NCBI RefSeq assembly: GCF_003610015.1
Contig: NZ_AP018933.1
Coordinates: 1,240,001-1,304,000, forward strand
Length of the DNA: 64,000 bases
Origin: Zymobacter palmae
GTDB lineage: Bacteria; Pseudomonadota; Gammaproteobacteria; Pseudomonadales; Halomonadaceae
Reading direction: 5' to 3'
The notes beneath the pieces were generated by a model. It saw only the letters and a program-made list of their open reading frames with translations, was not told the origin of the DNA and ran no database searches. How positions within the stretch are numbered: the first letter of the stretch is position 1; each line of letters begins with the position of its first letter. Positions 18,758 through 28,810 of the stretch are shown in pieces. The translations under genes and the position numbers were made by a program.

Positions 18758-21442
18758 ATGAATCTCGAGGCAAGAGAAGATCTTGATCCGATCGAAACCC
18801 AGGAGTGGCTGGATTCCCTGGTATCGGTCATGGATCGCGAAGGCGATGACCGCGCTCGTTATCTGCTGAGTCGCCTGGCGGATCGACTCCGTCGCGATGG
18901 CATGCAGCCGGCCTTTTCTCTGAAAACGCCGCATCGCAACACGATCCCTACGCACCGCGAAGCCAAAATGCCTGGCGACATGTTCTTGGAACGCAAGCTG
19001 CGTTCCGCCATGCGCTGGAACAGCGTGGCGCAGGTGCTGCGAGCCAACAAGAAAAGCAAGGGAGTTGGTGGTCACCTTGCCAGCTACCAGTCCAGCTGTA
19101 CGCTATACGAAGTTGGTTTTAACCACTTCTTCCGCGGCGGCGATGAAGATGGCAAAGGGGACCTGATCTATTTCCAGGGCCACATTGCGCCGGGCATCTA
19201 CGCGCGCTCCTTCCTTGAAGGTCGCTTGAGCGAAGAGCAACTCGACAACTTCCGTCAGGAAGCCGGTGGTAATGGTCTGTCTTCCTACCCGCACCCGTAC
19301 CTGATGCCGGATTATTGGCAGTTCCCGACCGTTTCCATGGGTCTGGGGCCGCTGATGGCGATCTATCAGGCTCGTATGATGAAATACCTTGATGCGCGCG
19401 GTGTAGAAGCCGCGGGTGATCGCAAGGTATGGGCGTTCTTGGGCGACGGTGAGTGTGATGAAGTCGAAACGCTAGGCGCGTTGGGTATGGCGTCTCGCGA
19501 AGGGTTAGACAACCTCATCTTTGTCATCAACTGCAACCTGCAGCGTCTGGACGGCCCGGTTCGTGGTAACGGCCGCATTATGGACGAGCTGGAGGGCATC
19601 TTCCGCGGTGCCGGATGGAACGTCATCAAGGTTGTCTGGGGTAGTCTGTGGGATCGTCTGTTCGAACAGGACCGTAAAGGGCTGCTGCAGAAACGCATGG
19701 ACGAGATGGTTGATGGTGAATTCCAGACCATCGCGGCTCAGGATGCGGGCTATATGCGCGAGCATTTCTTCGGTAAGTACGAAGAGCTGGCGAAGATGGT
19801 CGAGAACCTGTCTGACGAAGACCTGATGAGCTTGAACCGTGGTGGCCATGATCCGCAGAAGGTCTATGCGGCCTACCACGAAGCGGTCAACAACGCCAAT
19901 GGCCTGCCTACCGTTATCCTCGCGCATACCGTTAAGGGTTACGGCATGGGTAAAGGTCATGGTGAAGCGGATATGGAAGCGCACCAGATCAAGACCATGA
20001 ACGCTGATGCGCTCAAGGTGTTCCGTGATCGTTTCGCCATTCCGGTATCCGACGAAGCGCTGGAAAGCGGTGACATGCCGTACTACAAGCCGGCCGACGA
20101 TGCACCGGAAATGCGCTACATGCACGAACGCCGTCAGGCGCTCAAAGGCTATTTGCCGAAGCGTTATGGTGACTTCGAAGCGCTCGAAATCCCTGCGCTC
20201 GACGACAAGATCTTCGCCAACCAGCTCAAGGGCAGTGGTGATCGCACTATTTCTACCACCATGTCTTTCGTGCGCGTACTCAACGGATTGATTAAAGACA
20301 AGGCGCTGGGGCATCGCGTCGTGCCGATCATCCCTGATGAAGCTCGTACGTTCGGTATGGAAGGCCTGTTCCGTCAGGTCGGCATCTACTCCACCCACGG
20401 TCAGCAGTACGAGCCGATGGATGCGGGTCAGATCATGTACTACCGCGAAGACCAGAAAGGTCAGGTGCTCGAAGAGGGTATCAACGAAGCAGGGGCCATG
20501 GCCTCTTGGATCGCGGCTTCTACCGCTTATGCCAACCACAATCATGCGCTGATTCCGTTCTACATCTATTATTCGATGTTTGGTTTCCAGCGTATTGGTG
20601 ATTTGGCATGGGCTGCCGGTGACATGCAGGCGCGTGGGTTTATGCTGGGCGGTACGTCCGGTCGCACGACGTTGAACGGTGAAGGTCTGCAGCACCAAGA
20701 TGGCCATAGCCACATTCAGGCGTCCACTATTCCGAACTGCCGCAGCTACGATCCGACCTATGCGCATGAACTGGCGATCATCCTGCGTGATGGTCTGAAG
20801 CGCATGTTCCAAGATAAGGAAAGCTGCTTCTACTACTTGACGGTCATGAACGAGAACTACGTTCATCCGGAAATGCCGGAAGGCTGTGAAGAAGGCGTCA
20901 TCCGCGGTATGTACCCGCTGCGTTCTGTCGAAGCCGATGGCGCCAAGGCGCGCGTACAGCTGCTGGGTAGCGGTACGATCCTGCGTGAAGTCGAAGCCGC
21001 GGCAGATCTGTTGCGTGATGACTTCGGCATCGCATCCGATATCTGGAGCGTGACCAGTTTCAACGAGCTGCGTCGTGAAGCGCTGGAGATTGAACGTCAG
21101 GCCTTCCTGAACGTCGACCAGACACCGGCAAAACCGTGGGTCACGCAGTGCCTCGAAGGTCGCGAAGGTCCGATCATCGCCTCTACCGACTACATGAAAC
21201 TGTATGCGGACCAGGTGCGCGCATGGGTGCCGAACGATTACCACGTGCTGGGTACGGACGGTTTCGGCCGCTCTGATAGCCGTGCGCATCTGCGTCACTT
21301 CTTCGAAGTGGACCGCTATTTCGTGACGGTCGTGGCGCTGAAAGCGCTGGCCGACCAAGGTGCCGTTGATCGTGCGCTCGTCAAACAGGCGCTTGATAAA
21401 TACGGTATCGACACCAGCAAACCCAATCCGCTGACGGTGTAA
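18758..21442 (+). CDS. aceE: Pyruvate dehydrogenase E1 component, homodimeric type
   Basis: TPP-dependent decarboxylase that transfers the acetyl group of pyruvate to the lipoyl domains of AceF. It is the single-chain (alpha2) E1 type: 894 aa against 887 in E. coli. The TPP-binding motif starts GDGECDEVETLG and ends in IFVINCNLQRLDGPVRGNG; the substrate-channel region HTVKGYGMG and the C-terminal DGFGRSDSRAHLRHFFEVD block are also diagnostic. It is followed by aceF after about 170 bases. No lpd follows, so the E3 encoded at 45.9 kb presumably serves this complex too. Confidence 0.97.
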   Translation: MNLEAREDLDPIETQEWLDSLVSVMDREGDDRARYLLSRLADRLRRDGMQPAFSLKTPHRNTIPTHREAKMPGDMFLERKLRSAMRWNSVAQVLRANKKSKGVGGHLASYQSSCTLYEVGFNHFFRGGDEDGKGDLIYFQGHIAPGIYARSFLEGRLSEEQLDNFRQEAGGNGLSSYPHPYLMPDYWQFPTVSMGLGPLMAIYQARMMKYLDARGVEAAGDRKVWAFLGDGECDEVETLGALGMASREGLDNLIFVINCNLQRLDGPVRGNGRIMDELEGIFRGAGWNVIKVVWGSLWDRLFEQDRKGLLQKRMDEMVDGEFQTIAAQDAGYMREHFFGKYEELAKMVENLSDEDLMSLNRGGHDPQKVYAAYHEAVNNANGLPTVILAHTVKGYGMGKGHGEADMEAHQIKTMNADALKVFRDRFAIPVSDEALESGDMPYYKPADDAPEMRYMHERRQALKGYLPKRYGDFEALEIPALDDKIFANQLKGSGDRTISTTMSFVRVLNGLIKDKALGHRVVPIIPDEARTFGMEGLFRQVGIYSTHGQQYEPMDAGQIMYYREDQKGQVLEEGINEAGAMASWIAASTAYANHNHALIPFYIYYSMFGFQRIGDLAWAAGDMQARGFMLGGTSGRTTLNGEGLQHQDGHSHIQASTIPNCRSYDPTYAHELAIILRDGLKRMFQDKESCFYYLTVMNENYVHPEMPEGCEEGVIRGMYPLRSVEADGAKARVQLLGSGTILREVEAAADLLRDDFGIASDIWSVTSFNELRREALEIERQAFLNVDQTPAKPWVTQCLEGREGPIIASTDYMKLYADQVRAWVPNDYHVLGTDGFGRSDSRAHLRHFFEVDRYFVTVVALKALADQGAVDRALVKQALDKYGIDTSKPNPLTV

Positions 21443-21609
21443 TGCCGACCTGAACCGGAATCTGCCGCTGCTAGCCCGTGTTGTTCACAGTGCCTGCGGC
21501 GGCATTGGGGTTTCGGTTTGATGTCTTCATATTCATAGCCGTAACGGTGCATCTGCCCTCTGGGTCATGACAACCGTGGTCAGATGACAAGGTGATGAGG
21601 AACGCGACC

Positions 21610-23589
21610 TTGAGTACTGAAACGATCAAGCTTCCCGATATCGGGGTGAGCGATGCCGTCGAGATCATCGAGATCTCGGTGAAGGCAGGGGATGAGGTTA
21701 ACGCCGAAGACACCCTGCTGGTACTGGAATCCGACAAGGCTTCCATGGATATTCCTGCGCCGCATGCTGGCCGCATTGGCAAGGTGCTGGTCAGTGAGGG
21801 CGATAAAGTGTCCACCGGTGATCCGATCATCGAGATGGTCACTGAAGGTGGATCAGAAGCGCCCGCTGCTGAAACCGCACCGCAACAGACAGCCCCTGAA
21901 GCCGTCGCAGCGCCTCAGCAGGACGCAGTACCGGCTGCACAGCCTGCCCAGAGCACGACGCGCATCGTCGACATTCACGTGCCGGATCTGTCTGGCAGTG
22001 ACAATGTACCGATCATTGAGCTGGCCGTCAGTGAAGGCGATACCGTCGATGCCGAGGATTCGCTGATTACGCTGGAATCCGACAAGGCGTCCATGGACGT
22101 ACCCAGCCCCTATGCAGGTCGCATTGTGTCGCTGGCCGTGAAGGAAGGCGACCACGTGTCCACCGGTGATCTGATCGGTCAGATGGAAATCACCGAGCAG
22201 GGTGCACCCGCTGCTACCGAAGCACCCGCTCAAGCCGCTCCGGCACCGCAGCCGGTGGCTCCGTCACAGCCGGAAGCTGCTCCGGCAGCCAGTGCTGAAC
22301 CGCAGCGCCGTGAAATTCGCGTACCGGACATTGGTGGCAGTGAAAACGTCCCCGTGATCGAAGTGGCGATCAGTGTCGGCGACGAAATCAGCAAGGAAGA
22401 TACGCTGATTACCTTGGAGTCCGACAAAGCGTCCATGGACGTGCCTAGCCCGTTTGCAGGCAAGGTTGTCGAGGTGGCCGTCAAGGAAGGTGACACGCTG
22501 TCTGAAGGCGATTTGATCGGTTATATCGAAACCGCAGGTGAAGCACCCAAGCCCGCTGCACAGCCGGCTCAAGCGGCTTCTAGCGCGGCGGTGCCCCAGC
22601 AGGCTACGCCGGTCAAGGCTGCCCCTGCAGAGCCGAGCACCGAAGCATTGACCGCTGAAGAACGTGATACCTCTAGCAGCGTGCATGCTGGCCCTGCTGT
22701 GCGTATGCTGGCACGCGAACTGGGCGTTGATCTGACGCAGGTCAACGGGTCTGGCCCGAAAGCGCGTGTGCTGAAAGAAGACGTGCATACGTTCGTCAAG
22801 CAGCGCCTGAATCAGCCGGCGGCGGCTTCCAAAGCAACGGCTACGGGTGGTGCGGGTATTCCGCAGATGCCGGCGATCGACTTCTCCAAATTTGGTGAAA
22901 TCGACGTCAAACCGATGGGACGTCTGCTGCAGGCAGGGGCGAACAACCTGCATCGCAGCTGGCTGAACGTGCCACACGTCACGCAGTTCGACGATGCCGA
23001 TATCACGGAACTGGAAGCCTTCCGTAAGTCCATGAAGGACGAAGCGGCGGCACAAGGGGCGCGTCTGACGCCGCTGCCGTTCATGATCAAAGCATGCGCT
23101 TATGCGCTGCGTAAATTCCCGCAGTTCAACGTTTCTCTGCATCCCGATGGCGATAAGCTGATCTGGAAGAACTACGTCCACATCGGTATCGCGGTCGATA
23201 CGCCGGACGGCTTGATGGTGCCGGTACTGCGCAATGCGGATCAAAAAAGCGTCATTCAGATTGCAATTGAAATGGCAGATCTAGCCAAGCGTGCACAGGA
23301 CAAGAAACTGACGCGTGACGAAATGACAGGCGGTTGCTTTACCATTTCGAGCCTTGGCTCGATCGGTGGTACGGCCTTTACGCCGATCGTCAACACGCCA
23401 GAAGTGGCGATTCTGGGCATTTCCAAAGCGCAGATGAAGCCGGTATGGGATGGTCAGACCTTCCAGCCGCGCCTGATGCTGCCACTGTGCTTGTCCTACG
23501 ATCACCGTGCGCTGAACGGCGCAGATGGTGCGCGTTTCACCACGTATCTGGCGCAGTTGCTGAGTGACATTCGTCGACTGCTGATGTGA
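21610..23589 (+). CDS. aceF: Dihydrolipoamide acetyltransferase (PDH E2), three lipoyl domains
   Basis: Core of the pyruvate dehydrogenase complex. Three tandem lipoyl domains carry ESDKASMD with the lipoylated lysine (the first near residue 43, the next two about 115-120 residues apart), joined by Ala/Pro-rich flexible linkers; then the E1/E3-binding domain (AGPAVRMLARELGVDL) and the catalytic domain ending in SYDHRALNGADGARF, where His and Asp act in acetyl transfer. I favour a TTG start at 21610 with GAGG about 10 bases upstream, giving MSTETIKLPDIG as in relatives; a GTG at 21592 is in frame. 659 aa; E. coli AceF (630) also has three lipoyl domains. Confidence 0.95.
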   Translation: MSTETIKLPDIGVSDAVEIIEISVKAGDEVNAEDTLLVLESDKASMDIPAPHAGRIGKVLVSEGDKVSTGDPIIEMVTEGGSEAPAAETAPQQTAPEAVAAPQQDAVPAAQPAQSTTRIVDIHVPDLSGSDNVPIIELAVSEGDTVDAEDSLITLESDKASMDVPSPYAGRIVSLAVKEGDHVSTGDLIGQMEITEQGAPAATEAPAQAAPAPQPVAPSQPEAAPAASAEPQRREIRVPDIGGSENVPVIEVAISVGDEISKEDTLITLESDKASMDVPSPFAGKVVEVAVKEGDTLSEGDLIGYIETAGEAPKPAAQPAQAASSAAVPQQATPVKAAPAEPSTEALTAEERDTSSSVHAGPAVRMLARELGVDLTQVNGSGPKARVLKEDVHTFVKQRLNQPAAASKATATGGAGIPQMPAIDFSKFGEIDVKPMGRLLQAGANNLHRSWLNVPHVTQFDDADITELEAFRKSMKDEAAAQGARLTPLPFMIKACAYALRKFPQFNVSLHPDGDKLIWKNYVHIGIAVDTPDGLMVPVLRNADQKSVIQIAIEMADLAKRAQDKKLTRDEMTGGCFTISSLGSIGGTAFTPIVNTPEVAILGISKAQMKPVWDGQTFQPRLMLPLCLSYDHRALNGADGARFTTYLAQLLSDIRRLLM

Positions 23590-23678
23590 TGTCCAACGAC
23601 GATTTGGCCTTGAAGACCCTTGGTGCATGTCGTCAGGGGTCGCATGAAAGCTTCATCGTCGGTATAGTCTCATCATGA

Positions 23679-24476
<798 letters not shown>

Positions 24477-24570
24477 TTTTCCCAGCCCTTCGAAGGACCT
24501 TGGCCCATCTGTGCTGCGCGCAGGTGGGTCTGCCGTTTCTGTTTGGACCCATTTCGATAGAGGAACTCCC

Positions 24571-25320
24571 ATGACGACCGTGCTCGCGCTGGACGCAACG
24601 TCTAGCGCATGTTCTGCGGCGGTGTGGCGCTGTGCGGGCGACGATCTGACCACCGCCCAGCTGTTCGGGCGCTACGAGATTGCACCACGCGCGCATACCC
24701 ACAAGCTGATGCCGATGGTGCGTGATGTGCTGGCCGAAGCCGAACTGACGCTGGCGGATGTCGATGTCGTAGCGTATGGCCGCGGGCCGGGGGCATTCAC
24801 GGGCATTCGCATTGCCGCAGGCATGGCGCAAGGGCTAGCACTGGGGCTGGACCTGCCGATGGTGGCCGTTTCCAGCCTCGAAGCGTTGGCGCTGGGGGCC
24901 GCACTTCAGCAGGGCGGTGCACAAGCGCAGCCCGTCGCTGCGCTGGGCACGCTTGATGCGCGAATGGGAGAAGTCTACGTCGGTGGCTACCTTGTGGATC
25001 TTGCGCAGCCTATGCGACCGCAGATGGTGGCACTCATCGACGAACAGGTCTGTGCGCCGGAAGCGATCCTCTGTTCCGCTGCATTGCCCGAGCGGATCGT
25101 TGCGGCGGGCGCAGGTCTGGCGTTCAGCGAACGTTATCCGCAGCCTCTGGCGCAAGCAATCACGGCCGCGAATATTGATGCCGAACCGGATGCGGCATGC
25201 ATCGCACGTCTAGCGGCGGGGGCCTATCTGGCCGGTAAGGCCGTTGCGCCTGAACTGGCTCAGCCGGTCTATCTGCGCGATAACGTGGCCACGCGCTCGA
25301 CACGGAAGCCGCTCGACTGA
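24571..25320 (+). CDS. tsaB: tRNA threonylcarbamoyladenosine biosynthesis protein TsaB
   Basis: Non-catalytic partner of TsaD in the complex that transfers threonylcarbamoyl to A37 of ANN-decoding tRNAs (t6A). It belongs to the ASKHA fold: the N-terminal phosphate-1-like segment LALDATSSACSAAVW, then HTHKLMPMVRDVL and YGRGPGAFTGIRIAAG are characteristic. 249 aa from the ATG at 24571, which has GAGGAA just upstream. Its stop overlaps the rsmJ start by one base, so the two are likely co-translated. The product of its pathway is the substrate of TrmO (15.6 kb). Confidence 0.94.
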   Translation: MTTVLALDATSSACSAAVWRCAGDDLTTAQLFGRYEIAPRAHTHKLMPMVRDVLAEAELTLADVDVVAYGRGPGAFTGIRIAAGMAQGLALGLDLPMVAVSSLEALALGAALQQGGAQAQPVAALGTLDARMGEVYVGGYLVDLAQPMRPQMVALIDEQVCAPEAILCSAALPERIVAAGAGLAFSERYPQPLAQAITAANIDAEPDAACIARLAAGAYLAGKAVAPELAQPVYLRDNVATRSTRKPLD

Positions 25321-26087
25321 TGGCGGTGATATGGCGTGATGAGCACGCACGCAATCTAGCCGAGCGCTATGGCGTGACGGCAGGCTCTGACGAAGCATCA
25401 CCTCTTTGGCTAGAGATGCGCCCCGAAGGTCTAGTGCTGGGAGGTGATGAACGCATTTATGGTCACCCGATCAGCGTGGATTTTGTCGGGGGCAAGGCCG
25501 CTCATCGGCGTCGATTCGGGGGAGGGCGAGGGCAGTTGGTGGCGCGAGCCTGTGGGCTGACCAAAGGTGTGACTCCTAGCATCGTCGATGCTACGGCCGG
25601 GCTAGGGCGCGATGCGTTCGTTCTGGCAAGTCTGGGCGCTAGGGTGCTGCTGGTTGAACGAGTGGGTGCCATTGCGGCGCTACTGGATGACGGACTTGCA
25701 CGCGCGCGCTGCGCTGATGATCCTGATGTAGCGACTATTGCGGCGCGGATGCAGCTGGCATGCGGTGACTCGACTCGGCACTTGGCTGATATCGTGGCCG
25801 CTCAGGCGTTCGATGCGCAGGTCGTTCATCTTGACCCCATGTTTCCTCATCGCGAAAAGTCGGCATTGGTGAAGAAGGAAATGCGTGTGTTCCAAGCGCT
25901 GGTCGGGGCTGATGATGACGCGCCACGGCTACTTGAGGCCGCCCTGGACGTGGCGACACATCGTGTTGTGGTCAAGCGCCCTAAAGGTGCGGCCCCCATT
26001 GCCGGGCCTGCACCGAACCATGTGATTGAAGAGAAGAACAGCCGTTACGATGTTTATGTGCATCGTTCTCTCAAGCGCTCCGAGTGA
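25320..26087 (+). CDS. rsmJ: 16S rRNA (guanine(1516)-N2)-methyltransferase RsmJ
   Basis: SAM-dependent methyltransferase acting on G1516 in helix 45 of 16S rRNA. The SAM-binding motif VDATAGLGRDAFVLASLG and the family-specific LDPMFPHREKSALVKKEMR identify it (formerly YhiQ). 255 aa, similar to E. coli RsmJ (250). It starts inside the tsaB stop codon and ends 60 bases before a strong terminator, closing the adk-tsaB-rsmJ group. Confidence 0.95.
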   Translation: MAVIWRDEHARNLAERYGVTAGSDEASPLWLEMRPEGLVLGGDERIYGHPISVDFVGGKAAHRRRFGGGRGQLVARACGLTKGVTPSIVDATAGLGRDAFVLASLGARVLLVERVGAIAALLDDGLARARCADDPDVATIAARMQLACGDSTRHLADIVAAQAFDAQVVHLDPMFPHREKSALVKKEMRVFQALVGADDDAPRLLEAALDVATHRVVVKRPKGAAPIAGPAPNHVIEEKNSRYDVYVHRSLKRSE

Positions 26088-26146
26088 TTTGACGTAGCGT
26101 GCTGCCATCGCAGTAAACCGGTCAGCGACAGCAACAAGGCAAGAAC

Positions 26147-26179
26147 AAAGGCGAACCTACGGGTTCGCCTTTTTCTTTT
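26147..26179 (+). terminator. Rho-independent terminator of rsmJ
   Basis: AAAGGCGAACC, 4-base loop, GGTTCGCCTTT and then TTCTTTT: 11 perfect pairs plus a T-rich tail. Because the stem starts with AAA it may also work weakly on the minus strand for hmp. Confidence 0.93.
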
Positions 26180-26255
26180 CCTCTCTATAGCGGTTGTTTT
26201 CGCCTCTGATATCGTAAGGCGGCCACTGTTTGCTTGGTTTGGAAACAAGGGGGCT

Positions 26256-27428
26256 TCAAAGTGTTTTGTGGGGTCCGAAGCACTCATAGTGAATGCGATC
26301 GTCGGTCACGCCATGCTTCAGCAGCAGTGCTTTCATGTTGGCCATAAAGCCTGTCGGGCCGAGTACATAGACGTGGAAGGTGTCGCCAGCAGGTAGCCAT
26401 GAGCGCAGGCAGTGGCTGTCGATATGGCCGACGGCATCAGGGGTATCATGGGCCAGCGGCTGGCTGAAGCACAGTTTTAGGGTCATCCTGTCCTGAAGCC
26501 CGGCTTGCTGAGCGAGGAATGCGCCAAATGTCAGTGTCTGGCTGTTATGAGTGGCATGGAGGAAATGCACCTGCCGCTGCTGCTCCAGCGCCTCTTCCAG
26601 CAGCGGAATGGCGGGAGTGATCCCTATACCCGCTGTCAGTAATGCCACGGGTACCTTGTCTTCCCCCAGAATGAAATCACCTGCCGGAGGGAATATCTCT
26701 AGCTCATCGCCGACCTGGCGTTCATGCAGATAGCCTGAAGCGCGCCCATCAGGCACATGCTTAAGTGTGATTCGCAGGCTACGGCCGTCCGCGCGATTGG
26801 ATATCGAGTAATTGCGGCGCACCTCTTCCCCTTCAATCATTAGGCGTACGCCGATGTACTGGCCTGCCTGATAGTTGAGTATGGGACCGCCATCGGTAGG
26901 CGCCAGCGTCAGCGAGCGTACATCTTGGCTTTCTTGCTTAATGCTGTCTATGCGGAAGCGACGGCTGCCACGCCACCCACCAGGCTGCATCGCATTCTGT
27001 TCGTAATGCTGCTCTTCCTTACCTATCAACAGATCAGCCAGCTGCTGATAGGCGGCTCCCCATGCCTGCAGCACCTCATCGGTTGCCACGTTAGCGCCGA
27101 GCACTTCTCGGATGGATTGCAGCAGGCAACTACCGACGATGGGGTAGTGTTCGGGCAGAATCTGGAGCGCAACGTGCTTATTGACGATCCGGCTGACCAG
27201 CGGCGTCAACGGCGACAGATCGTCGATATGGCGAGCGTACATCAGTACGCTGTTGGCCAGCGCACGAGCCTGATCACCGGTGGCTTGGTGCGTCTGATTG
27301 AAGAGTGCGCGAACCTCAGGGTGAGTCTCAAACATCAACGCATAGAAATGGCGCGCCAGTGCTTCTCCACCGCTTTCCAGTAGCGGAACCGTGGCTTGAA
27401 TGATGGTTTTCTGTGCCTGAGTCAGCAT
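26256..27428 (-). CDS. hmp: Flavohemoglobin / nitric oxide dioxygenase
   Basis: Converts NO to nitrate with O2 and NAD(P)H, the main aerobic NO defence. The globin domain (residues 1-140) has the proximal heme histidine in EHYPIVG and the distal Tyr in HFYALMFETHPEVRALF. A ferredoxin-reductase FAD domain follows (RRNYSISN at the flavin site), then an NAD domain starting LLTAGIGITP and ending YECFGPHKTL. 390 aa compared with 396 in E. coli. AAGGTAG precedes the ATG at 27428. A palindrome 22 bases upstream could be a regulator site. It is monocistronic. Confidence 0.95.
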   Translation of the reverse strand: MLTQAQKTIIQATVPLLESGGEALARHFYALMFETHPEVRALFNQTHQATGDQARALANSVLMYARHIDDLSPLTPLVSRIVNKHVALQILPEHYPIVGSCLLQSIREVLGANVATDEVLQAWGAAYQQLADLLIGKEEQHYEQNAMQPGGWRGSRRFRIDSIKQESQDVRSLTLAPTDGGPILNYQAGQYIGVRLMIEGEEVRRNYSISNRADGRSLRITLKHVPDGRASGYLHERQVGDELEIFPPAGDFILGEDKVPVALLTAGIGITPAIPLLEEALEQQRQVHFLHATHNSQTLTFGAFLAQQAGLQDRMTLKLCFSQPLAHDTPDAVGHIDSHCLRSWLPAGDTFHVYVLGPTGFMANMKALLLKHGVTDDRIHYECFGPHKTL

Positions 27429-27449
27429 GGATACTCTACCTTTTTGGTG

Positions 27450-27463
27450 TGAAATTCATTTCA
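27450..27463 (-). promoter_or_regulatory. Palindrome upstream of hmp, possible operator
   Basis: TGAAAT-TC-ATTTCA, a perfect 6+6 dyad 22 bases before the hmp start, in an AT-rich region. hmp is commonly repressed by NsrR, whose sites are AT-rich dyads; the match is only general, so the regulator is a guess. Confidence 0.35.
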
Positions 27464-27586
27464 ATAGAGCAAACCGCATGCCAGTTTTATTTTCACTTTT
27501 ATATCAGCAGGTTGAATATTTTTATTCTCATAATGATATGAAAAAATAGGTGTCATTATGATTGGCAGCTGTCTAAATGACAGTGG

Positions 27587-27670
27587 TGACGGGTGACGGG
27601 TGACGGGTGACGGGTGACGGGTGACGGGTGACGGGTGACGGGTGACGGGTGACGGGTGACGGGTGACGGG
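27587..27670. repeat. Heptanucleotide array TGACGGG, 12 copies
   Basis: Twelve consecutive perfect TGACGGG units. It runs straight into the second heptamer array without a spacer; the junction unit reads TGACAGAGG. Confidence 0.97.
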
Positions 27671-27672
27671 TG

Positions 27673-27868
27673 ACAGAGGACAGAGGACAGAGGACAGAGG
27701 ACAGAGGACAGAGGACAGAGGACAGAGGACAGAGGACAGAGGACAGAGGACAGAGGACAGAGGACAGAGGACAGAGGACAGAGGACAGAGGACAGAGGAC
27801 AGAGGACAGAGGACAGAGGACAGAGGACAGAGGACAGAGGACAGAGGACAGAGGACAGAGGACAGAGG
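27673..27868. repeat. Heptanucleotide array ACAGAGG, 28 copies
   Basis: Twenty-eight consecutive perfect ACAGAGG units. Since 7 is not a multiple of 3, all plus-strand frames give the same cycling peptide (RGQRTED), so the open frames here are artefacts. It lies in the hmp/UPF0149 interval, upstream of hmp and downstream of the UPF0149 gene. Confidence 0.97.
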
Positions 27869-27928
27869 TGGCTAGGTGTATCTAAAGGGAATCAAGAAGC
27901 CGGAGCAGCGGCGTATCGTGGGGGGGAC

Positions 27929-27953
27929 AAAGGCCGCGTTATGTGCGGCCTTT
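27929..27953 (-). terminator. Terminator of the UPF0149 gene
   Basis: AAAGGCCGC, 7-base loop, GCGGCCTTT: nine perfect pairs, 20 bases after the minus-strand stop at 27973. The T-tract is only the three T of the stem plus G, so efficiency is uncertain; it is symmetrical enough to work in both directions. Confidence 0.65.
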
Positions 27954-27972
27954 GAGGGGGAGCGAACGGGTG

Positions 27973-28650
27973 TCAGCGGCGGCGATTCTTTTTCTGACTG
28001 CCTTTTTTCTGTTGCGCCGCCCCTTTCTTCGGTCCATACGCTTTCGGTTTCTCTGGCGGCACGCGATATAGCAAGTACAGGTCGAGAGTCAGATCGGGCA
28101 GCTGGCGTGCAAGGTGATTGGCCTGTTCATGGGAGCCGGCCATGGCCGCCAGGTCGGGATCTTCTTCTTCGAACAGTTCGGACAAGGCCATGAACGGCAG
28201 CAGCAGTTGCGCGGCCTGTTCTTCCTGTTCGCTGAACCATGCATCATCTTGCATGAAGACGCCGGTCATGAAGCCGGCACACCATTCGCCTACCGGAGTG
28301 TCGATCGGGCTTTCATCGACGTCGATCTCTAAATCGAAGGGCAGTTCGGGAATCTGGCCGCTTTCCAGTACGTTGGCTGCATTGGTATGTAGGGTTTCGA
28401 GATGAGCCAGAATGCGGTCGTGCTGCGCTGCATCTTCGAAATTTGGTTCACCGTTGAAGATTTCAGCCACCCACAGTTGTGCTGGCGTTGCTGCAGGTGA
28501 GATTGCCAACGCCATCAGGAACCCATGAGCCCCGAACAGCGTCAGTGCTTCAGGATCAACGCGGTCGCTGTCGAGAAACTCAAACAGCTCATCCATAGCG
28601 TCGTCATCAAGCAGTGGCACCTGTGGCGCCTGCTCTTCATTGCCGGACAT
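27973..28650 (-). CDS. UPF0149 (YgfB/YecA) family protein
   Basis: 225 aa, acidic and mostly helical. The core features FGAHGFLMALAISPAA and GEWCAGFMTGV are typical of the YgfB/YecA family, whose members have a conserved Gly-rich helical fold and mostly no defined activity; some affect gene regulation or pair with metal-binding tails. This one ends in a strongly basic tail (GPKKGAAQQKKGSQKKNRRR) rather than the cysteine-rich SEC-C motif seen in YecA, which suggests nucleic-acid contact. GGGAG precedes the ATG at 28650. I do not assign a function. Confidence 0.8.
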   Translation of the reverse strand: MSGNEEQAPQVPLLDDDAMDELFEFLDSDRVDPEALTLFGAHGFLMALAISPAATPAQLWVAEIFNGEPNFEDAAQHDRILAHLETLHTNAANVLESGQIPELPFDLEIDVDESPIDTPVGEWCAGFMTGVFMQDDAWFSEQEEQAAQLLLPFMALSELFEEEDPDLAAMAGSHEQANHLARQLPDLTLDLYLLYRVPPEKPKAYGPKKGAAQQKKGSQKKNRRR

Positions 28651-28810
28651 TCGGGCACTCCCACACAGATCAAGGGACGGCGGCGGTCAGGGCCGCGCAT
28701 CGTTAAAGAAGGCACATTAAGGTATGTGCCGTCGAAAATAGAGCAATATTGGCGTTATTCTAACAGGGTAATCGCACTTGGGCAGGGCCTTATGGGAGTT
28801 TGTGTGTCGA

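Noticed and set aside
19505-21358. 617-residue minus-strand frame inside aceE
   Set aside because: Antisense shadow of a long, strongly biased GC-rich gene; aceE is unambiguous by homology.
27663-27885. Frames of about 70 aa in the heptamer arrays
   Set aside because: Pure repeat translation (RGQRTED); no independent coding sequence.
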